The position numbers and the translations under genes are program-made. The notes beneath the pieces were generated by a model. It made no database searches and was not told where the DNA came from. It saw only the letters and a program-made list of their open reading frames with translations. A DNA stretch of 41,703 nucleotides from Candidatus Krumholzibacteriia bacterium. GTDB taxonomy: Bacteria; Krumholzibacteriota; Krumholzibacteriia; G020349025. The stretch is taken from the NCBI GenBank assembly GCA_035649275.1, contig DASRJW010000026.1, forward strand, positions 1-41,703, in the 5' to 3' direction. Shown piece after piece: positions 16,170 through 26,718 of the stretch (position 1 is its first letter; the number at the start of each line of letters is the position of its first letter).

Positions 16170-17871
16170 ACACCGCTCGGGCAGCCCAATCCCTCTCGCA
16201 CGCCTCGATGCGCTCCGCCGTGAGCGGCTCCTGGCGTTCCACCAGGCGCACCCCGCCGCCGCCAGGCTTCAGGAAGACGTTGGGGGCGAAGCAATCCACG
16301 TAGCCCGGTGGCGCTCGGCGCTCGTGCGCCATGCCGCGGAGCGCCAGCGGGTCCACGGGAGTGCGGGCGATGACGTAGTCGTTGAGACCGAGAAGGTCGA
16401 GGATGTTCACCTGCGGCAAAGTCCACGAGGCGACGCCCACGGCCTGGAAGGCAAGCACCGGGAATCCGTCGGCAGGCAGCCGCTCGCCTTCGGCGCGGCT
16501 GGGAAAGAGCGAGGCCAGATAGGCCTGATTCACCTTGTGCTCTTGGTGTCGCACGCACACCCAGTGTTCGATGAGCCAGGCTTGCAGCCCGTCGAAGGTG
16601 GCGGCGTACCAGCGCACGGGCCGCGGCCAGTGCGGCGCCAGCTCCACCAGCAGCCGGCGCGTCTCCGCCCGGGTGCGACGTTCCTGCGACAACACCCAGT
16701 GGCTCCAGGGCACGGGGAGCGCCAGCGCCACCTGCGTCGCGAGGAGCGCCGCCAAGACGCTGCCCCGCAAGCGGGAGCGATGGGCGAGCCACACGAGGCC
16801 CAGATATCCGGGTACGACGAGATGGCTGTACACCCGGTATTCGAAATGGTCGCCGCCGACGACGAAGGTGTAATAGAGGAAGTGGGCGAGAAGCGTCGCC
16901 AGGCACAGGCCGACCACCGCACGCTGGGTTGTCACCTCGTGTGGGTCACGAGCGTCGATGGTGGCCGCCGTTCCCTCCACGACCGCCACCGCGCTCTGCC
17001 GCGCCTGGCGCAGGCCCAGCACGAGAAGCACCAGCAACGGAAACCAGAGCGCGTACTCCAGGACGAAGGAGAGCAGGTAGCGTATGCCGCTCTCCGGCCA
17101 GGCCCCGACCACCTTGGCGTGATAGGTGTTCGGGAGCCACGCACCATAGAAGGAAACTCTCCAACCCAGATGGAGGGGGACGACGAGGAGTGGCGCGCCG
17201 GCCGCGAACGGGCGCGGCCCACGCAAGCGCCACCCGCGCAGCCCCAGCACCCCGAGGGTGGCGGCGGCGAAGAGCAGCCCCTCGGGGCGGGCGAGGTAGA
17301 GGCAAGCCGCCAGCCCCGAAACGAGGAGCAGGCGCGACGCCCGCGGCCGGCGCCCGTCGAGGCAGACCGCGAGCCAGCCGAGGACGAGCAAATCGAACAG
17401 CGCGGTCTCGAAACCCGAGCTCGACCAGGTGACAAAGGTGCGATGCGTGGTCACGCCGAGGAGAAAGAGCGCGAGGAGGACGAGGCGCCAGCGCCCGAGC
17501 GCCGGCCGCCAGGAGAGACGGAGAAACATGGCGGTGCCGAGGCCGAGCGAGCCGAGGGCGCAGAGCAGGGAAACGATGTTTGCCGCCACCGGCGGTTGCA
17601 CTCCGGTCGTCCGCCAGATCCCGTCCAGGAGCGCCACCCAGAGAAAGCTCGTGTACCCCTCCACGGGACGGAACGGCGGCGCGTTCCACACGTAGCCGTG
17701 CCCGAGGATGCTGTTGCTCACATAGCGAAAGGCGATGAAGGCGTCGTCGGTCAAGAACCAGGTGAGCTTCCAACCGGCGACGAGCAACAGCCCTGCCCCG
17801 GCCAGGAGCAGCGACACGAGCCAGCGGTCCGAGAGACGCCGGCGGCGCGAGTCGGCGCTAGGAGGCTCCAC
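16099..17871 (-). CDS. GT-C fold membrane glycosyltransferase
   Basis: 590 residues from a GTG at 17871. There are about eleven to thirteen hydrophobic helices. The first external loop carries the acidic TDDAFIAFRY motif (D42, D43) and FRPVEGYTSFLWVALL, typical of polyprenyl-phosphate-sugar-dependent GT-C enzymes related to AftB/protein mannosyltransferases. It should move a sugar from a lipid carrier to an extracytoplasmic acceptor. It is the last gene of an operon with the PLP enzyme, SGNH hydrolase and Fpg-type glycosylase, and overlaps the glycosylase gene by 14 bases. The last two dozen residues are arginine-rich and encoded antisense to the NmrA gene, so they look like read-through past an ancestral stop. 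Confidence 0.85.
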   Translation of the reverse strand: MEPPSADSRRRRLSDRWLVSLLLAGAGLLLVAGWKLTWFLTDDAFIAFRYVSNSILGHGYVWNAPPFRPVEGYTSFLWVALLDGIWRTTGVQPPVAANIVSLLCALGSLGLGTAMFLRLSWRPALGRWRLVLLALFLLGVTTHRTFVTWSSSGFETALFDLLVLGWLAVCLDGRRPRASRLLLVSGLAACLYLARPEGLLFAAATLGVLGLRGWRLRGPRPFAAGAPLLVVPLHLGWRVSFYGAWLPNTYHAKVVGAWPESGIRYLLSFVLEYALWFPLLVLLVLGLRQARQSAVAVVEGTAATIDARDPHEVTTQRAVVGLCLATLLAHFLYYTFVVGGDHFEYRVYSHLVVPGYLGLVWLAHRSRLRGSVLAALLATQVALALPVPWSHWVLSQERRTRAETRRLLVELAPHWPRPVRWYAATFDGLQAWLIEHWVCVRHQEHKVNQAYLASLFPSRAEGERLPADGFPVLAFQAVGVASWTLPQVNILDLLGLNDYVIARTPVDPLALRGMAHERRAPPGYVDCFAPNVFLKPGGGGVRLVERQEPLTAERIEACERDWAARAVFRRRRKRGRARGRTAHRCARRSR

Positions 17872-18772
17872 GGCGCTCGTTCTTCATCTCCTCCAGCTCC
17901 TCCGGCGTGCGCGGCCAGTCTTCGCGCAGCAGGCGCGAGAGAGCCCGATCGGCCAGGAGCTTGCCCCCGGTCTGACAGTGCGGACAGTAGTTGCATTCGT
18001 TCTCCGCATGCACGATGCGCTGTACCTTGCTGCCGCACACCGGGCACGGCTGGCCGAAGCGCCCGTGCACGGCCATGCCCGGGCGGAAGGCCGTCACCTT
18101 TTCCGGGAAGGCTTCGCCGGTCTCCTGGCGCAGGCGCTCCAGCCACTCGCGCAAGGTTGTCAGGGTCGCCTCGTGCAGCCGCGCCCACGACGGGTCGTCG
18201 AGATTCTGCGTGCGTTGGAGCGGTGACAATCGCGCCCGATGCAGGATCTCGTCGGAGTAGGCGTTGCCGATGCCGCTCAGCAGGCGCGGATCGGTGAGGG
18301 CGCGCTTGAGGGTGCGGTTCTCCCGCAACAGCGCTTTCCGGAATGCCTCCACGTTCGCCTCCATCACCTCGAGGCCGCCAGGATCGAGCGCCGCGAGCTC
18401 CGCCTCGCCGCGGACGAGGTGCAGCGAAGCGCGCTTGCGCGTGCTCGCCTCGGTGAGGAGCAACGTGCCGGTGGAGAAGTCGAAGGCCGCGAGGCCGAGC
18501 CGGCGCGGCACGGGCTTGCCCTGCTCGCGCCAGCGCAGGCGCCCGGAGATCATCAGGTGCAACACCAAGAAAAGCTCGCCCTCGAGGCCGATGACGATCC
18601 GCTTGCCCAGACGGCGCAGGCCGACGACGCGCCGCCCCGCCGCAGCGGCGAGCGGTGGCTGCACCGTGCGCAGCAGGAAGGGGCTCGCCAGCCGCACCTT
18701 CTCGAGGCTGGCTCCCAGGATCCGCGGCTGCAGCCGCTCGAGATAGAGCGCCACGTCGGGGAGTTCGGGCAC
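17858..18772 (-). CDS. mutM: Fpg/MutM-family DNA glycosylase/AP lyase
   Basis: 304 residues from a GTG at 18772, which places the catalytic proline at position 2 after Met removal (MPELPDVALYLERLQP). E3 and K57 (LGKRIVIGL) are the other active-site residues. The H2TH region reads LLSGIGNAYSDEILHRARLSP, and the C-terminal zinc finger has C243, C246, C263 and C266 with the family spacing. It excises oxidised bases such as 8-oxoguanine or formamidopyrimidines and nicks the strand. PELPD instead of PELPE and a tail of about 30 residues after the finger make it a divergent member, so Nei-like specificity cannot be excluded. It starts 4 bases after the SGNH gene. Confidence 0.9.
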   Translation of the reverse strand: MPELPDVALYLERLQPRILGASLEKVRLASPFLLRTVQPPLAAAAGRRVVGLRRLGKRIVIGLEGELFLVLHLMISGRLRWREQGKPVPRRLGLAAFDFSTGTLLLTEASTRKRASLHLVRGEAELAALDPGGLEVMEANVEAFRKALLRENRTLKRALTDPRLLSGIGNAYSDEILHRARLSPLQRTQNLDDPSWARLHEATLTTLREWLERLRQETGEAFPEKVTAFRPGMAVHGRFGQPCPVCGSKVQRIVHAENECNYCPHCQTGGKLLADRALSRLLREDWPRTPEELEEMKNERRGAS

Positions 18773-18776
18773 GGGA

Positions 18777-20102
18777 TCAGCCGCCCTCGGAGGTGCCGGC
18801 TGCGGGTGCACGGTGCTCGAGACGCAGCACCGCGCCGGCCAGGGCCTGGGCGATGAGCTTGTGCCCGGCCGGGCTCGGGTGGACCACGTCGTTGAACAGG
18901 TGCGGCGCCGGCCGCGCGGCATAGAGCCGATCGAGGTCGACGAGCTCCACCTGCAGACTCCGCGACACGATGCGCACGCGCTCGTTGTATTGCGCCATGA
19001 CGCCGCGCTCGCGGTCGTGCAACGCCACTTGCCCGAGCTCCGCGCGCGCGCCCTGGGGATCACCGGCCCGCTCCAGCTCGCGGGCTTGCAGGTAGTGCAG
19101 GTAAGGCCAGTCCGGATGCTCCTGCAGAGCGCCGGCGAGGAATTGCCGCAGCTCCTCGCTCCCCGCGGCGCGCTCCAGACCCAGGCCGCGCCGGGCGAGC
19201 TGCTGGGCCACCCACCAGTCCTGCGTCACCCACGCCGGTTTGCCGTCGAGCGTCACCGGGACCTCGTTTTCCACCAGCGGCGGTCCCGGCCGGAGCGGCG
19301 TGGTGAGCAGGATGGGCGTCGCCCCTGCCGCGCGCGTCGCCTCCACCATGGTGCGCAGATTGGCCTCGAAGGTGTCGAGGTCGACGCGCCGCTCGGGCTG
19401 GACGAGTTTCCCTTCCCGGCGGACGAGACGCAGCAGGTGCCGGCGGAGGAGGCGGTAAGCGTGGCTGTGCTCCAGGGTGCGCACCAGCCACGGCGTGGTG
19501 TAGCGCGTCTCCCGATCGCTGGCGTTGGAGAAATGATGGTCGTTGTAGCCGAAGTAGAAGGTGACGAAGTCCGGAACGTAATCGGCCAGCACCTGATGGA
19601 GCAACAGGCGTCCCTGGTGCGACGAGTAGCCATCGACGCCGAAGTTGAGCGCCTCGAGCTCCATGCCGTCGCCTTGGAGCAACACCGGCAGCACCGCGGC
19701 GTAAACCTCCGCATCGACGCCGATGGTGAACCCCATGGTGCAGGAGTCGCCGAGATGGGCGATGCGCTTCCTCGCCACCTTGCCCTTCTGCCACTCGGGG
19801 CCGCGAAAGCCCTCGCTGTTGATCCGCATCGGTCCGTAGACGCCGGGCTGGAGCCGCCAGCCCAGCACCGGATCGCGCCGGTGGTGCGGCAGCTCGAACT
19901 CGAAGCTCTGGGTGAAGCGGAAGTGTCCGGCGGGCTGCGGGATCGAGAGGTCCGGCCGCGCCAGACGCACGAGGCCCTCGGCGGCCGCGACGGAGAGGAG
20001 AAGAGAGCTCACCACGAGGGCGGTCGCGGCGCGTGGGCTGGTGCGCGCCGCTGCACCGCGTTGTCTCGCCCCGCCGCCGGCGCTGCCCAGGTTCTTCCCC
20101 AT
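18777..20102 (-). CDS. Membrane-anchored SGNH/GDSL hydrolase
   Basis: 441 residues from an ATG at 20102. One N-terminal hydrophobic segment (ATALVVSSLLLSVAAAEGL) anchors or exports it. The nucleophile S120 lies in HLGDSCTMG, the oxyanion glycine in NFGVDGYSSHQG, the asparagine in YFGYNDHHF, and the Asp-His pair near the C-terminus in NDVVHPSPAGH. A helical, TPR-like insert (PDWPYLHYLQARELERAGDP) precedes the last block. Such enzymes remove or move acyl groups on glycans or lipids. Its position beside a GT-C enzyme suggests envelope glycan acylation or deacylation, which is an inference. Confidence 0.88.
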   Translation of the reverse strand: MGKNLGSAGGGARQRGAAARTSPRAATALVVSSLLLSVAAAEGLVRLARPDLSIPQPAGHFRFTQSFEFELPHHRRDPVLGWRLQPGVYGPMRINSEGFRGPEWQKGKVARKRIAHLGDSCTMGFTIGVDAEVYAAVLPVLLQGDGMELEALNFGVDGYSSHQGRLLLHQVLADYVPDFVTFYFGYNDHHFSNASDRETRYTTPWLVRTLEHSHAYRLLRRHLLRLVRREGKLVQPERRVDLDTFEANLRTMVEATRAAGATPILLTTPLRPGPPLVENEVPVTLDGKPAWVTQDWWVAQQLARRGLGLERAAGSEELRQFLAGALQEHPDWPYLHYLQARELERAGDPQGARAELGQVALHDRERGVMAQYNERVRIVSRSLQVELVDLDRLYAARPAPHLFNDVVHPSPAGHKLIAQALAGAVLRLEHRAPAAGTSEGG

Positions 20103-20116
20103 GCCCACCTCGGTCC

Positions 20117-21568
<1,452 letters not shown>

Positions 21569-21721
21569 GCCCCCTCCGAAGTGTGCAGCCCCGGACGATG
21601 CGATCCCGGCCACGGTGGGCTGGGATGACGGGCCCAATGGCTTCCGGAATCTCGCGGCTGCCGCGCGAGCCACGGCATTCTAGCCGCCCCTCGGCCCCTC
21701 GTCACGCTCCCAGCGTTCCCC

Positions 21722-22732
21722 TCACACATGGTTGCGCAGCATGAGTTCCTTCGGGTGCGGCTCGAGGTAGGTTTGACCCTCGAGGTACGACACCCCGTGG
21801 CGGCGGACCAGGTGGCGGAGAAGCGTGATCGGCACCACGAGGGGCACGAGACCGCGCCGGAAGTCCTCGATCACCGCTTGCAAATCCTGCCGCTCCCCCG
21901 CATCGGCGCACTCCTTGAGATAGCCCTGGGCGTGCTGCAACACGTTGACATGCTTCCGTGTCGTGGCCAGTGTGCGCAGTCCCCGCATGAAGGCACCGCG
22001 GTAGCGGTTCGCGAGATCTTGGCGGACTTCGCCGCGCGCCCGGGCGACGAGGCGGCCGAGAGCGGCATAGGTCGCGGGATCGTGAGCCAGGAGGAGCAGC
22101 TTCTCTCCGGTGTGGAAGCGGACGAGGTCCCCGGTGCTCCAGCGGCGCGAGAAGAGTGCCTGCAGGCGGTGGTAGGCGAAAACCCGCTCCACGAAATTGT
22201 CGCGCCGAGCGGCGTCGTGGAGCCTGCCTTCTTCCTCCACCGGCAAATCCGGGAAGGCGGCGAGGAGAGCCGCAGCGTACAAGCCGACGCCACTCCGCTC
22301 GATCCCCCCCTGGCGCCCATGCAGCCGTACTCGCTCCATGCCGCAGCTCGGCGAATCTTTCTTGAGGATGTATCCCGAGAGTACGAGGCGCGCCAGCTCT
22401 CGAGTCTTGCGCTTCCCGTAGGCGCGCATGGCCGCGGTGTGATCGATCGCCGTCTTCGTGCCCACGAGGCGCACCGTCCCCTCGCGCTCCACCAGATGGA
22501 TGGGCTCGCGCGGCGTTCCGAGGCCGATCTCCACCTCGGGACAAACGGACACGTAGCGCACGAACGGCGCCAGGACATCGTTGACGAAGGCATCGCGCTT
22601 GTGACCGCCGTCGTAACGCACCGGTTCACCGAGGAGACAGGTGGAGATCCCGATGCGAATCTCCCCGGCGGTGCCGGTGTTCCGCGGCGACGACCTGCGG
22701 CGCGGCGCGGCCCGCTTTCCTCCTGGGCTCAT
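21722..22732 (-). CDS. DUF523-DUF1722 (TudS/YbgA-like) protein
   Basis: 336 residues from an ATG at 22732 that overlaps the upstream stop as ATGA. The N-terminal DUF523 domain has C32 (STCLLGEPVRYDGGHK), C64 (SVCPEVEIGLG) and C130 (KKDSPSCGMERV). These match the three cysteines that hold a [4Fe-4S] cluster in thiouracil desulfidase TudS. The C-terminal DUF1722/YbgA domain runs from about residue 195, with THE NVLQHAQGYLK and LVPLVVPITLLRHLVR blocks. A sulfur-removing or tRNA-thiolation-related activity is plausible for the first half. YbgA function is unsettled; it is often near photolyase genes, but none is seen here. Confidence 0.88.
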   Translation of the reverse strand: MSPGGKRAAPRRRSSPRNTGTAGEIRIGISTCLLGEPVRYDGGHKRDAFVNDVLAPFVRYVSVCPEVEIGLGTPREPIHLVEREGTVRLVGTKTAIDHTAAMRAYGKRKTRELARLVLSGYILKKDSPSCGMERVRLHGRQGGIERSGVGLYAAALLAAFPDLPVEEEGRLHDAARRDNFVERVFAYHRLQALFSRRWSTGDLVRFHTGEKLLLLAHDPATYAALGRLVARARGEVRQDLANRYRGAFMRGLRTLATTRKHVNVLQHAQGYLKECADAGERQDLQAVIEDFRRGLVPLVVPITLLRHLVRRHGVSYLEGQTYLEPHPKELMLRNHV

Positions 22733-23643
22733 GCCGTGCTGCCGCCCGCTCTGGCCCTCGAAGGCTGTAGCACGGCGCGCAGGGCCTCCTCCAGCACCGG
22801 ATGGCGATGGCGGAAACCCGTGTCGAGCAGACGACGGGGCAGCACGCGAGCGCTGGCGAGGAGCATGTCGTCGGCCATGGCGCCGAGCAGGAATCGCAAG
22901 GCGAAGGCAGGGGCCGGCAGCAGCGCGGGCCGGTGCAGCACGCGCGCCAGAGTGCGGGTGAACTCGGCGTTGGTGACCGGCTCCAGTGCCACGACGTTCA
23001 CGGCACCGCGCAAGCTCGTGGTGGCGAGCGCGTGCAGCATGGCCGCCACCGCGTCTTCCAGGGCGATCCAGCTCATGAATTGTCGTCCGTCCCCGAGGCG
23101 ACCGCCGAGGCCACAACGAAAGAGGGGCACGATCGGCTTCAGCATGCCTCCCCCACGCGCCAGGACCACACCGAAGCGCAAGCGCACCACGCGCATCCCC
23201 GCAGTTTCCGCCGCAACCGTGGCGCCTTCCCACTCGAGGCAGGTCTCGGCCAGGAAACCCGTGCCGCCCTCGTCTTCCTCGGTGAGCGGCGCGTCGGCGC
23301 GGTCGCCGTAGAAGCCGACAGCGGAGGCCGAGAGGAGCAGCCGCGGTCGCTGCGGCGATGCCGCCAGGCTCTCGCAGAGGAGCTTCGTTCCGAGCACGCG
23401 GCTGTCGTGGATCGCGCGCTTCTTGCTGGGGGTCCAGAACCCGGCGACGCTTTCGCCGGCAAGATGCGCCACCGCCTCGATCCCGTCCCAGACCGACGCG
23501 GCCAAGATTCCACGGCGCGGGTCCCAGACGTGTTCCACGTCGCCCCCGCGGCCGAGCCGACGCACTCCATGTCCTTGCTCCCGCAACGCCGCCGCCAGCG
23601 CGCTTCCGAGCAGGCCCGACGCTCCGGTCACGAGCACTTGCAT
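22729..23643 (-). CDS. TIGR01777/SDR39U1-family NAD(P)-dependent epimerase-like protein
   Basis: 304 residues. The Rossmann motif GASGLLGSAL opens the chain. The family signatures are HLAGESVAGFWTPSKKRAIH, SASAVGFYGDR (the Y of the catalytic pair), and GLGGRLGDGRQFMSWIALED. The DUF1731 tail ends RRLLDTGFRHRHPVLEEALR. It is an extended SDR related to YfcH of enteric bacteria; the substrate is unknown. It is translationally coupled by ATGA to the DUF523-DUF1722 gene, so both are made together. Confidence 0.92.
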   Translation of the reverse strand: MQVLVTGASGLLGSALAAALREQGHGVRRLGRGGDVEHVWDPRRGILAASVWDGIEAVAHLAGESVAGFWTPSKKRAIHDSRVLGTKLLCESLAASPQRPRLLLSASAVGFYGDRADAPLTEEDEGGTGFLAETCLEWEGATVAAETAGMRVVRLRFGVVLARGGGMLKPIVPLFRCGLGGRLGDGRQFMSWIALEDAVAAMLHALATTSLRGAVNVVALEPVTNAEFTRTLARVLHRPALLPAPAFALRFLLGAMADDMLLASARVLPRRLLDTGFRHRHPVLEEALRAVLQPSRARAGGSTA

Positions 23644-23823
23644 CGCCGATTCTCCCGGTCCGACGCGCCACGCCGTCGCCTCGTCGCGCTCACGTTACAG
23701 CATGGAAACCCCTACCCGCCATCTTCCAGGCGTCGGGATCGCAACACTGCGTGGCACGAGCGTTGCTGTTTCTGCCGCCGTTTCATCGTCGCGACGACTG
23801 CACCCGAGCCCGATGCAGGCCGT

Positions 23824-25497
23824 ATGGATGCACTCGAATCCCCGCAGCCTCTCGAGGCTTTGCTGCGCTCCGACATCGAAGAGCACACTTTCCTCGACAA
23901 GACGGCGCGGAAGAATTGGTTCATTCTCATCGCCACCAGCTTGATCTCCACGCTGGGGCTCGGCCTCGCCGTCGCCCCGCTCCTGGGCGAGGCGGTCCTC
24001 AACTTCTGGCCCTGGGAGTACACGAACCACGCTTTGCTCGCCGGTCTATCCCTCCTCGTCACCACCTTCGTCTGGTACCTCACCAAACAAGAACGCCGGG
24101 TCGCCCATCTCCGCGGCCAGCTCCTCGATGCGCGCCGGCGCGAGCTCAAGTACTGCAAGAGCTACGGGCGCGCCGTGTCCCAGGCCAACGCCCAGCTGCA
24201 CCGCGAGATCGAGGAGCGCCGCCGGATGGAACAGGAGCTGCGGCGTCTGAACGAAACCCTGGAGGATCGCGTCGCCCGGCGGGGCGAGGAAAACCAGCGC
24301 CACGCCGAAGAGCTCCGCATGGCGAAGCAATCCTTGGAAGACCAGAACCGGCGCCTGCGCGAGCTCTACAGCACGGCGCACCAGTTCGTCGACAACGTCT
24401 CCCACGAATTCCGCACCCCGCTCACGGTGATCAAGGAGTACGCCGCCGCCATCGAGGAGGATCTGACGGAGAGCAGCAGCGAGGAGCAGCGCCAGTATCT
24501 CGACACGATCAAGCATCGCGTCGACGACCTGCACGGCCTCGTGGAGGACCTGCTGGACATCAGCCGCATCGAGGCGGACCTCCTCCGCACCTCGCGGCGT
24601 CCCTGCCGGGTGAGCGACATCTTCGCCCGCGTGCGTCCGACGCTGGAGCGCAAGGCGGCGAGTTCGCAGGTCTCCTTGGAGCTGCAGGCCCCCGCCGACC
24701 TGCCGCGGCTCTTCGGCGATCCGGAGAAGATCGGGCGCATTCTCCTCAACCTGGGAGTCAACGCCATCAAGTTCTCCGATCCCAGTACGTTGGTGCATCT
24801 GTGGGCCCGCCCCGCCACCGACGAACGGGAGATCCAGATCGGCGTCACCGATCACGGACCCGGAATCGCGGCGGAGAATCTCGAGATCATCTTCGAGCGT
24901 TTCAAACAGCTCGATGGCCAGGTGCGCTCGAGCACCAAGGGGTTCGGCCTGGGCTTGAACATCGTGAAGGAATTGGTGCAGCTGCAGTTCGGGCAGCTGC
25001 ACGTGGAGAGTCAGGTCGGATCAGGCAGCACCTTCTCCTTCACCGTGCCGCGGGAAGAACCGGAGCTGTTCATGCCGCTCTACCTGGAGCGGGTGAGGTC
25101 TATGCGTGGCAGCGCCCAGTTCGTCTCGCTCCTCACCGCCGCCACAGACGCCGCAGAGAGAGCCGGCCTGCAGACCCTGCAGGACTTCCTCGAGGACAAC
25201 ATCCGGCGCACCGACATCCTGCTGCCGTCCCTGCCTTCCACCTGGATCATGGTGGCGGCAACGCACGAGGTCACCACGGACCAGGTGGTGGCGCGCATGG
25301 AGCGGGCGCACGGTGAAGCCAACCGCGCCCGCCAGCATTCGTTCCTGCCGGCGTTGCGCTGGAGCATCCACGGCTGCTGGCGACTCGACGACCCGTCGAG
25401 CAGCTTCCTACCGCGCCTCTTGACGTTGTTGCGGCCTACGAGTGCCGGGGACGAAAGGTCACCCGTTCCGGATACCGCTGGACCAACGTCTCGATGA
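23824..25497 (+). CDS. Orphan membrane sensor histidine kinase with GGDEF-like C-terminal domain
   Basis: 557 residues from an ATG at 23824; the ribosome-binding signal is weak. Two membrane helices (NWFILIATSLISTLGLGLAV and HALLAGLSLLVTTFVWYL) lead into a coiled coil of about 90 residues. The HisKA box VDNVSHEFRTPLTVIKEY has H194. The HATPase domain has GRILLNLGVNAIKFSD, DHGPGIAAENLEIIFERFKQ and GFGLGLNIVKEL. After residue 420 comes a domain of about 130 residues reminiscent of a degenerate GGDEF domain (DNIRRTDILLPSLPSTWIMV, then a helix with a VARMERAHGEANR pattern) lacking the GGDEF motif. No response regulator is adjacent. The last 20 residues are antisense to the next gene. Confidence 0.88.
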   Translation: MDALESPQPLEALLRSDIEEHTFLDKTARKNWFILIATSLISTLGLGLAVAPLLGEAVLNFWPWEYTNHALLAGLSLLVTTFVWYLTKQERRVAHLRGQLLDARRRELKYCKSYGRAVSQANAQLHREIEERRRMEQELRRLNETLEDRVARRGEENQRHAEELRMAKQSLEDQNRRLRELYSTAHQFVDNVSHEFRTPLTVIKEYAAAIEEDLTESSSEEQRQYLDTIKHRVDDLHGLVEDLLDISRIEADLLRTSRRPCRVSDIFARVRPTLERKAASSQVSLELQAPADLPRLFGDPEKIGRILLNLGVNAIKFSDPSTLVHLWARPATDEREIQIGVTDHGPGIAAENLEIIFERFKQLDGQVRSSTKGFGLGLNIVKELVQLQFGQLHVESQVGSGSTFSFTVPREEPELFMPLYLERVRSMRGSAQFVSLLTAATDAAERAGLQTLQDFLEDNIRRTDILLPSLPSTWIMVAATHEVTTDQVVARMERAHGEANRARQHSFLPALRWSIHGCWRLDDPSSSFLPRLLTLLRPTSAGDERSPVPDTAGPTSR

Positions 25498-25984
25498 TCT
25501 GACAATCCCAGCACATTGGCTGGTGCGTTTCCAGGACCGCTCGTACTTCCACGGCAGCCACCTCGTGCCAAGCAAGGATGCGTCGCTCCGGGTGCATCAG
25601 CCCCGGCTTGTGCGTCGTCCAGTCGATGTGGCTCAGGTCCTTGCCGCAAAGCACGCAGCTCTTGCCTTCGAACCAGGCCGCGACGATCTGGCGTACCAGG
25701 CAGCCCTCGGGAGCCTTTTCGATCTCCCGCACGCAGTCTTGTCCGCAACCGGCGCGTTCAGGCCAGCGGGTGCAGGAGCTCAACTCCAGCTCCCGTGTTC
25801 CGCGCAGCGCGGCCAGCGCCGCAGCCTTGGCGTCGACACTCACGCCCGCAGGAGCGCCGGTCTCGGGACACTGGACCACCCGTTCTCCACGCGACCGCCA
25901 GTAAGCCCGACCGGCCGTGCGTACGAGAATGACCAGGATGGTGAGCGCCACTGCCGCCAGGATTCCCACCCCGAGGAGATTCAT
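25436..25984 (-). CDS. Membrane-anchored cysteine-rich protein, unknown function
   Basis: 182 residues from an ATG at 25984 with AAGGAGG 4 bases upstream. A single N-terminal membrane helix (MNLLGVGILAAVALTILVIL) is followed by a soluble domain with nine cysteines: VQCPETG, SSCTRWPERAGCGQDC, EGCLV, and two CxxC pairs, KSCVLC and PMCWDC. The pattern suggests zinc ribbons or an Fe-S or redox centre. The CPETG...CxxC layout looks like a family I have seen only as hypothetical proteins. It is convergent with the orphan kinase (62-base overlap) and divergent from the TPR gene. The domain probably faces the cytoplasm if the helix is an uncleaved anchor with the basic side (RTAGRAYWRSR) inside. Confidence 0.7.
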   Translation of the reverse strand: MNLLGVGILAAVALTILVILVRTAGRAYWRSRGERVVQCPETGAPAGVSVDAKAAALAALRGTRELELSSCTRWPERAGCGQDCVREIEKAPEGCLVRQIVAAWFEGKSCVLCGKDLSHIDWTTHKPGLMHPERRILAWHEVAAVEVRAVLETHQPMCWDCQIIETLVQRYPERVTFRPRHS

Positions 25985-26165
25985 GCGCCCTCCTTTCGCC
26001 TTCACCCGGAAGATCGTCGCTGCAGGGTCGAGACGCCAGGTGCGGTCAAGCGACGCGCGCGGTCTGCTGAGACGGTTTCCCGCCCTCGATGACGGTGTTA
26101 GACTGCTCGCTGGGCCAGGCGCCGCCCAGAAAGTCCTCGCTCTTCACCTAGACTGGGAGCACGTC

Positions 26166-26669
26166 ATGAACGCGTCTCGTCGTTTCGGAATCCCCGCCCT
26201 CTTTCTCCTCCTCTTCGCCGCCGGCGCTTTCGCTGCCGGTTCGGGGTCCAAGTCCCAGACCCCCGAGGCGTCCACCGATCCGGCGATCCAGCTCTACGAG
26301 GAAGGCTTGAAGAAAGTGGAGGCCAAGGATTGGAAAGGTGCTCTCTCGCTCTTCGAGCGCGCCCATCAGGCGAAGAAAAAGGACCCGGATATTCTGAACA
26401 TGCTCGCCTTCACGCAACGCAAGAACGGGCAACTGGACGATGCCTTCACCAACTACGCCAAGGTGCTAGAGATGAAGCCCGAGTTCCCGCAAGCCCGGGA
26501 GTACCTGGCAGAGGCGCACCTGCAAGCCGCCATGGAGCAGATGAAGATCTTGCGCGATTACGGCTCCGAAGCGCAGGCCGAGGTGACGATGCTCCTCGAC
26601 GCCTTCGCCAAGGCGGCGTGGACCGTGGGTGCCCGTCCGGCCGCGGGGGACAGCACCCGTCGCTGGTGA
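26166..26669 (+). CDS. Exported TPR protein
   Basis: 167 residues from an ATG at 26166, preceded by GGGAG. A signal peptide (FGIPALFLLLFAAGAFAAG) is followed by about three tetratricopeptide-like helical pairs: IQLYEEGLKKVEAKDWKGAL, DILNMLAFTQRKNGQLDDAF, and KVLEMKPEFPQAREYLAEAH. TPRs mediate protein contacts, and no enzymatic motif is present. It lies 49 bases before the Ada-AlkA gene on the same strand. Its function is unknown; similar small periplasmic TPR proteins serve assembly roles. Confidence 0.8.
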   Translation: MNASRRFGIPALFLLLFAAGAFAAGSGSKSQTPEASTDPAIQLYEEGLKKVEAKDWKGALSLFERAHQAKKKDPDILNMLAFTQRKNGQLDDAFTNYAKVLEMKPEFPQAREYLAEAHLQAAMEQMKILRDYGSEAQAEVTMLLDAFAKAAWTVGARPAAGDSTRRW

Positions 26670-26718
26670 CACGGCCCCGCCTGTCCAGGTCCGAAAACGG
26701 CGCATTCTGGGGCCGGCG

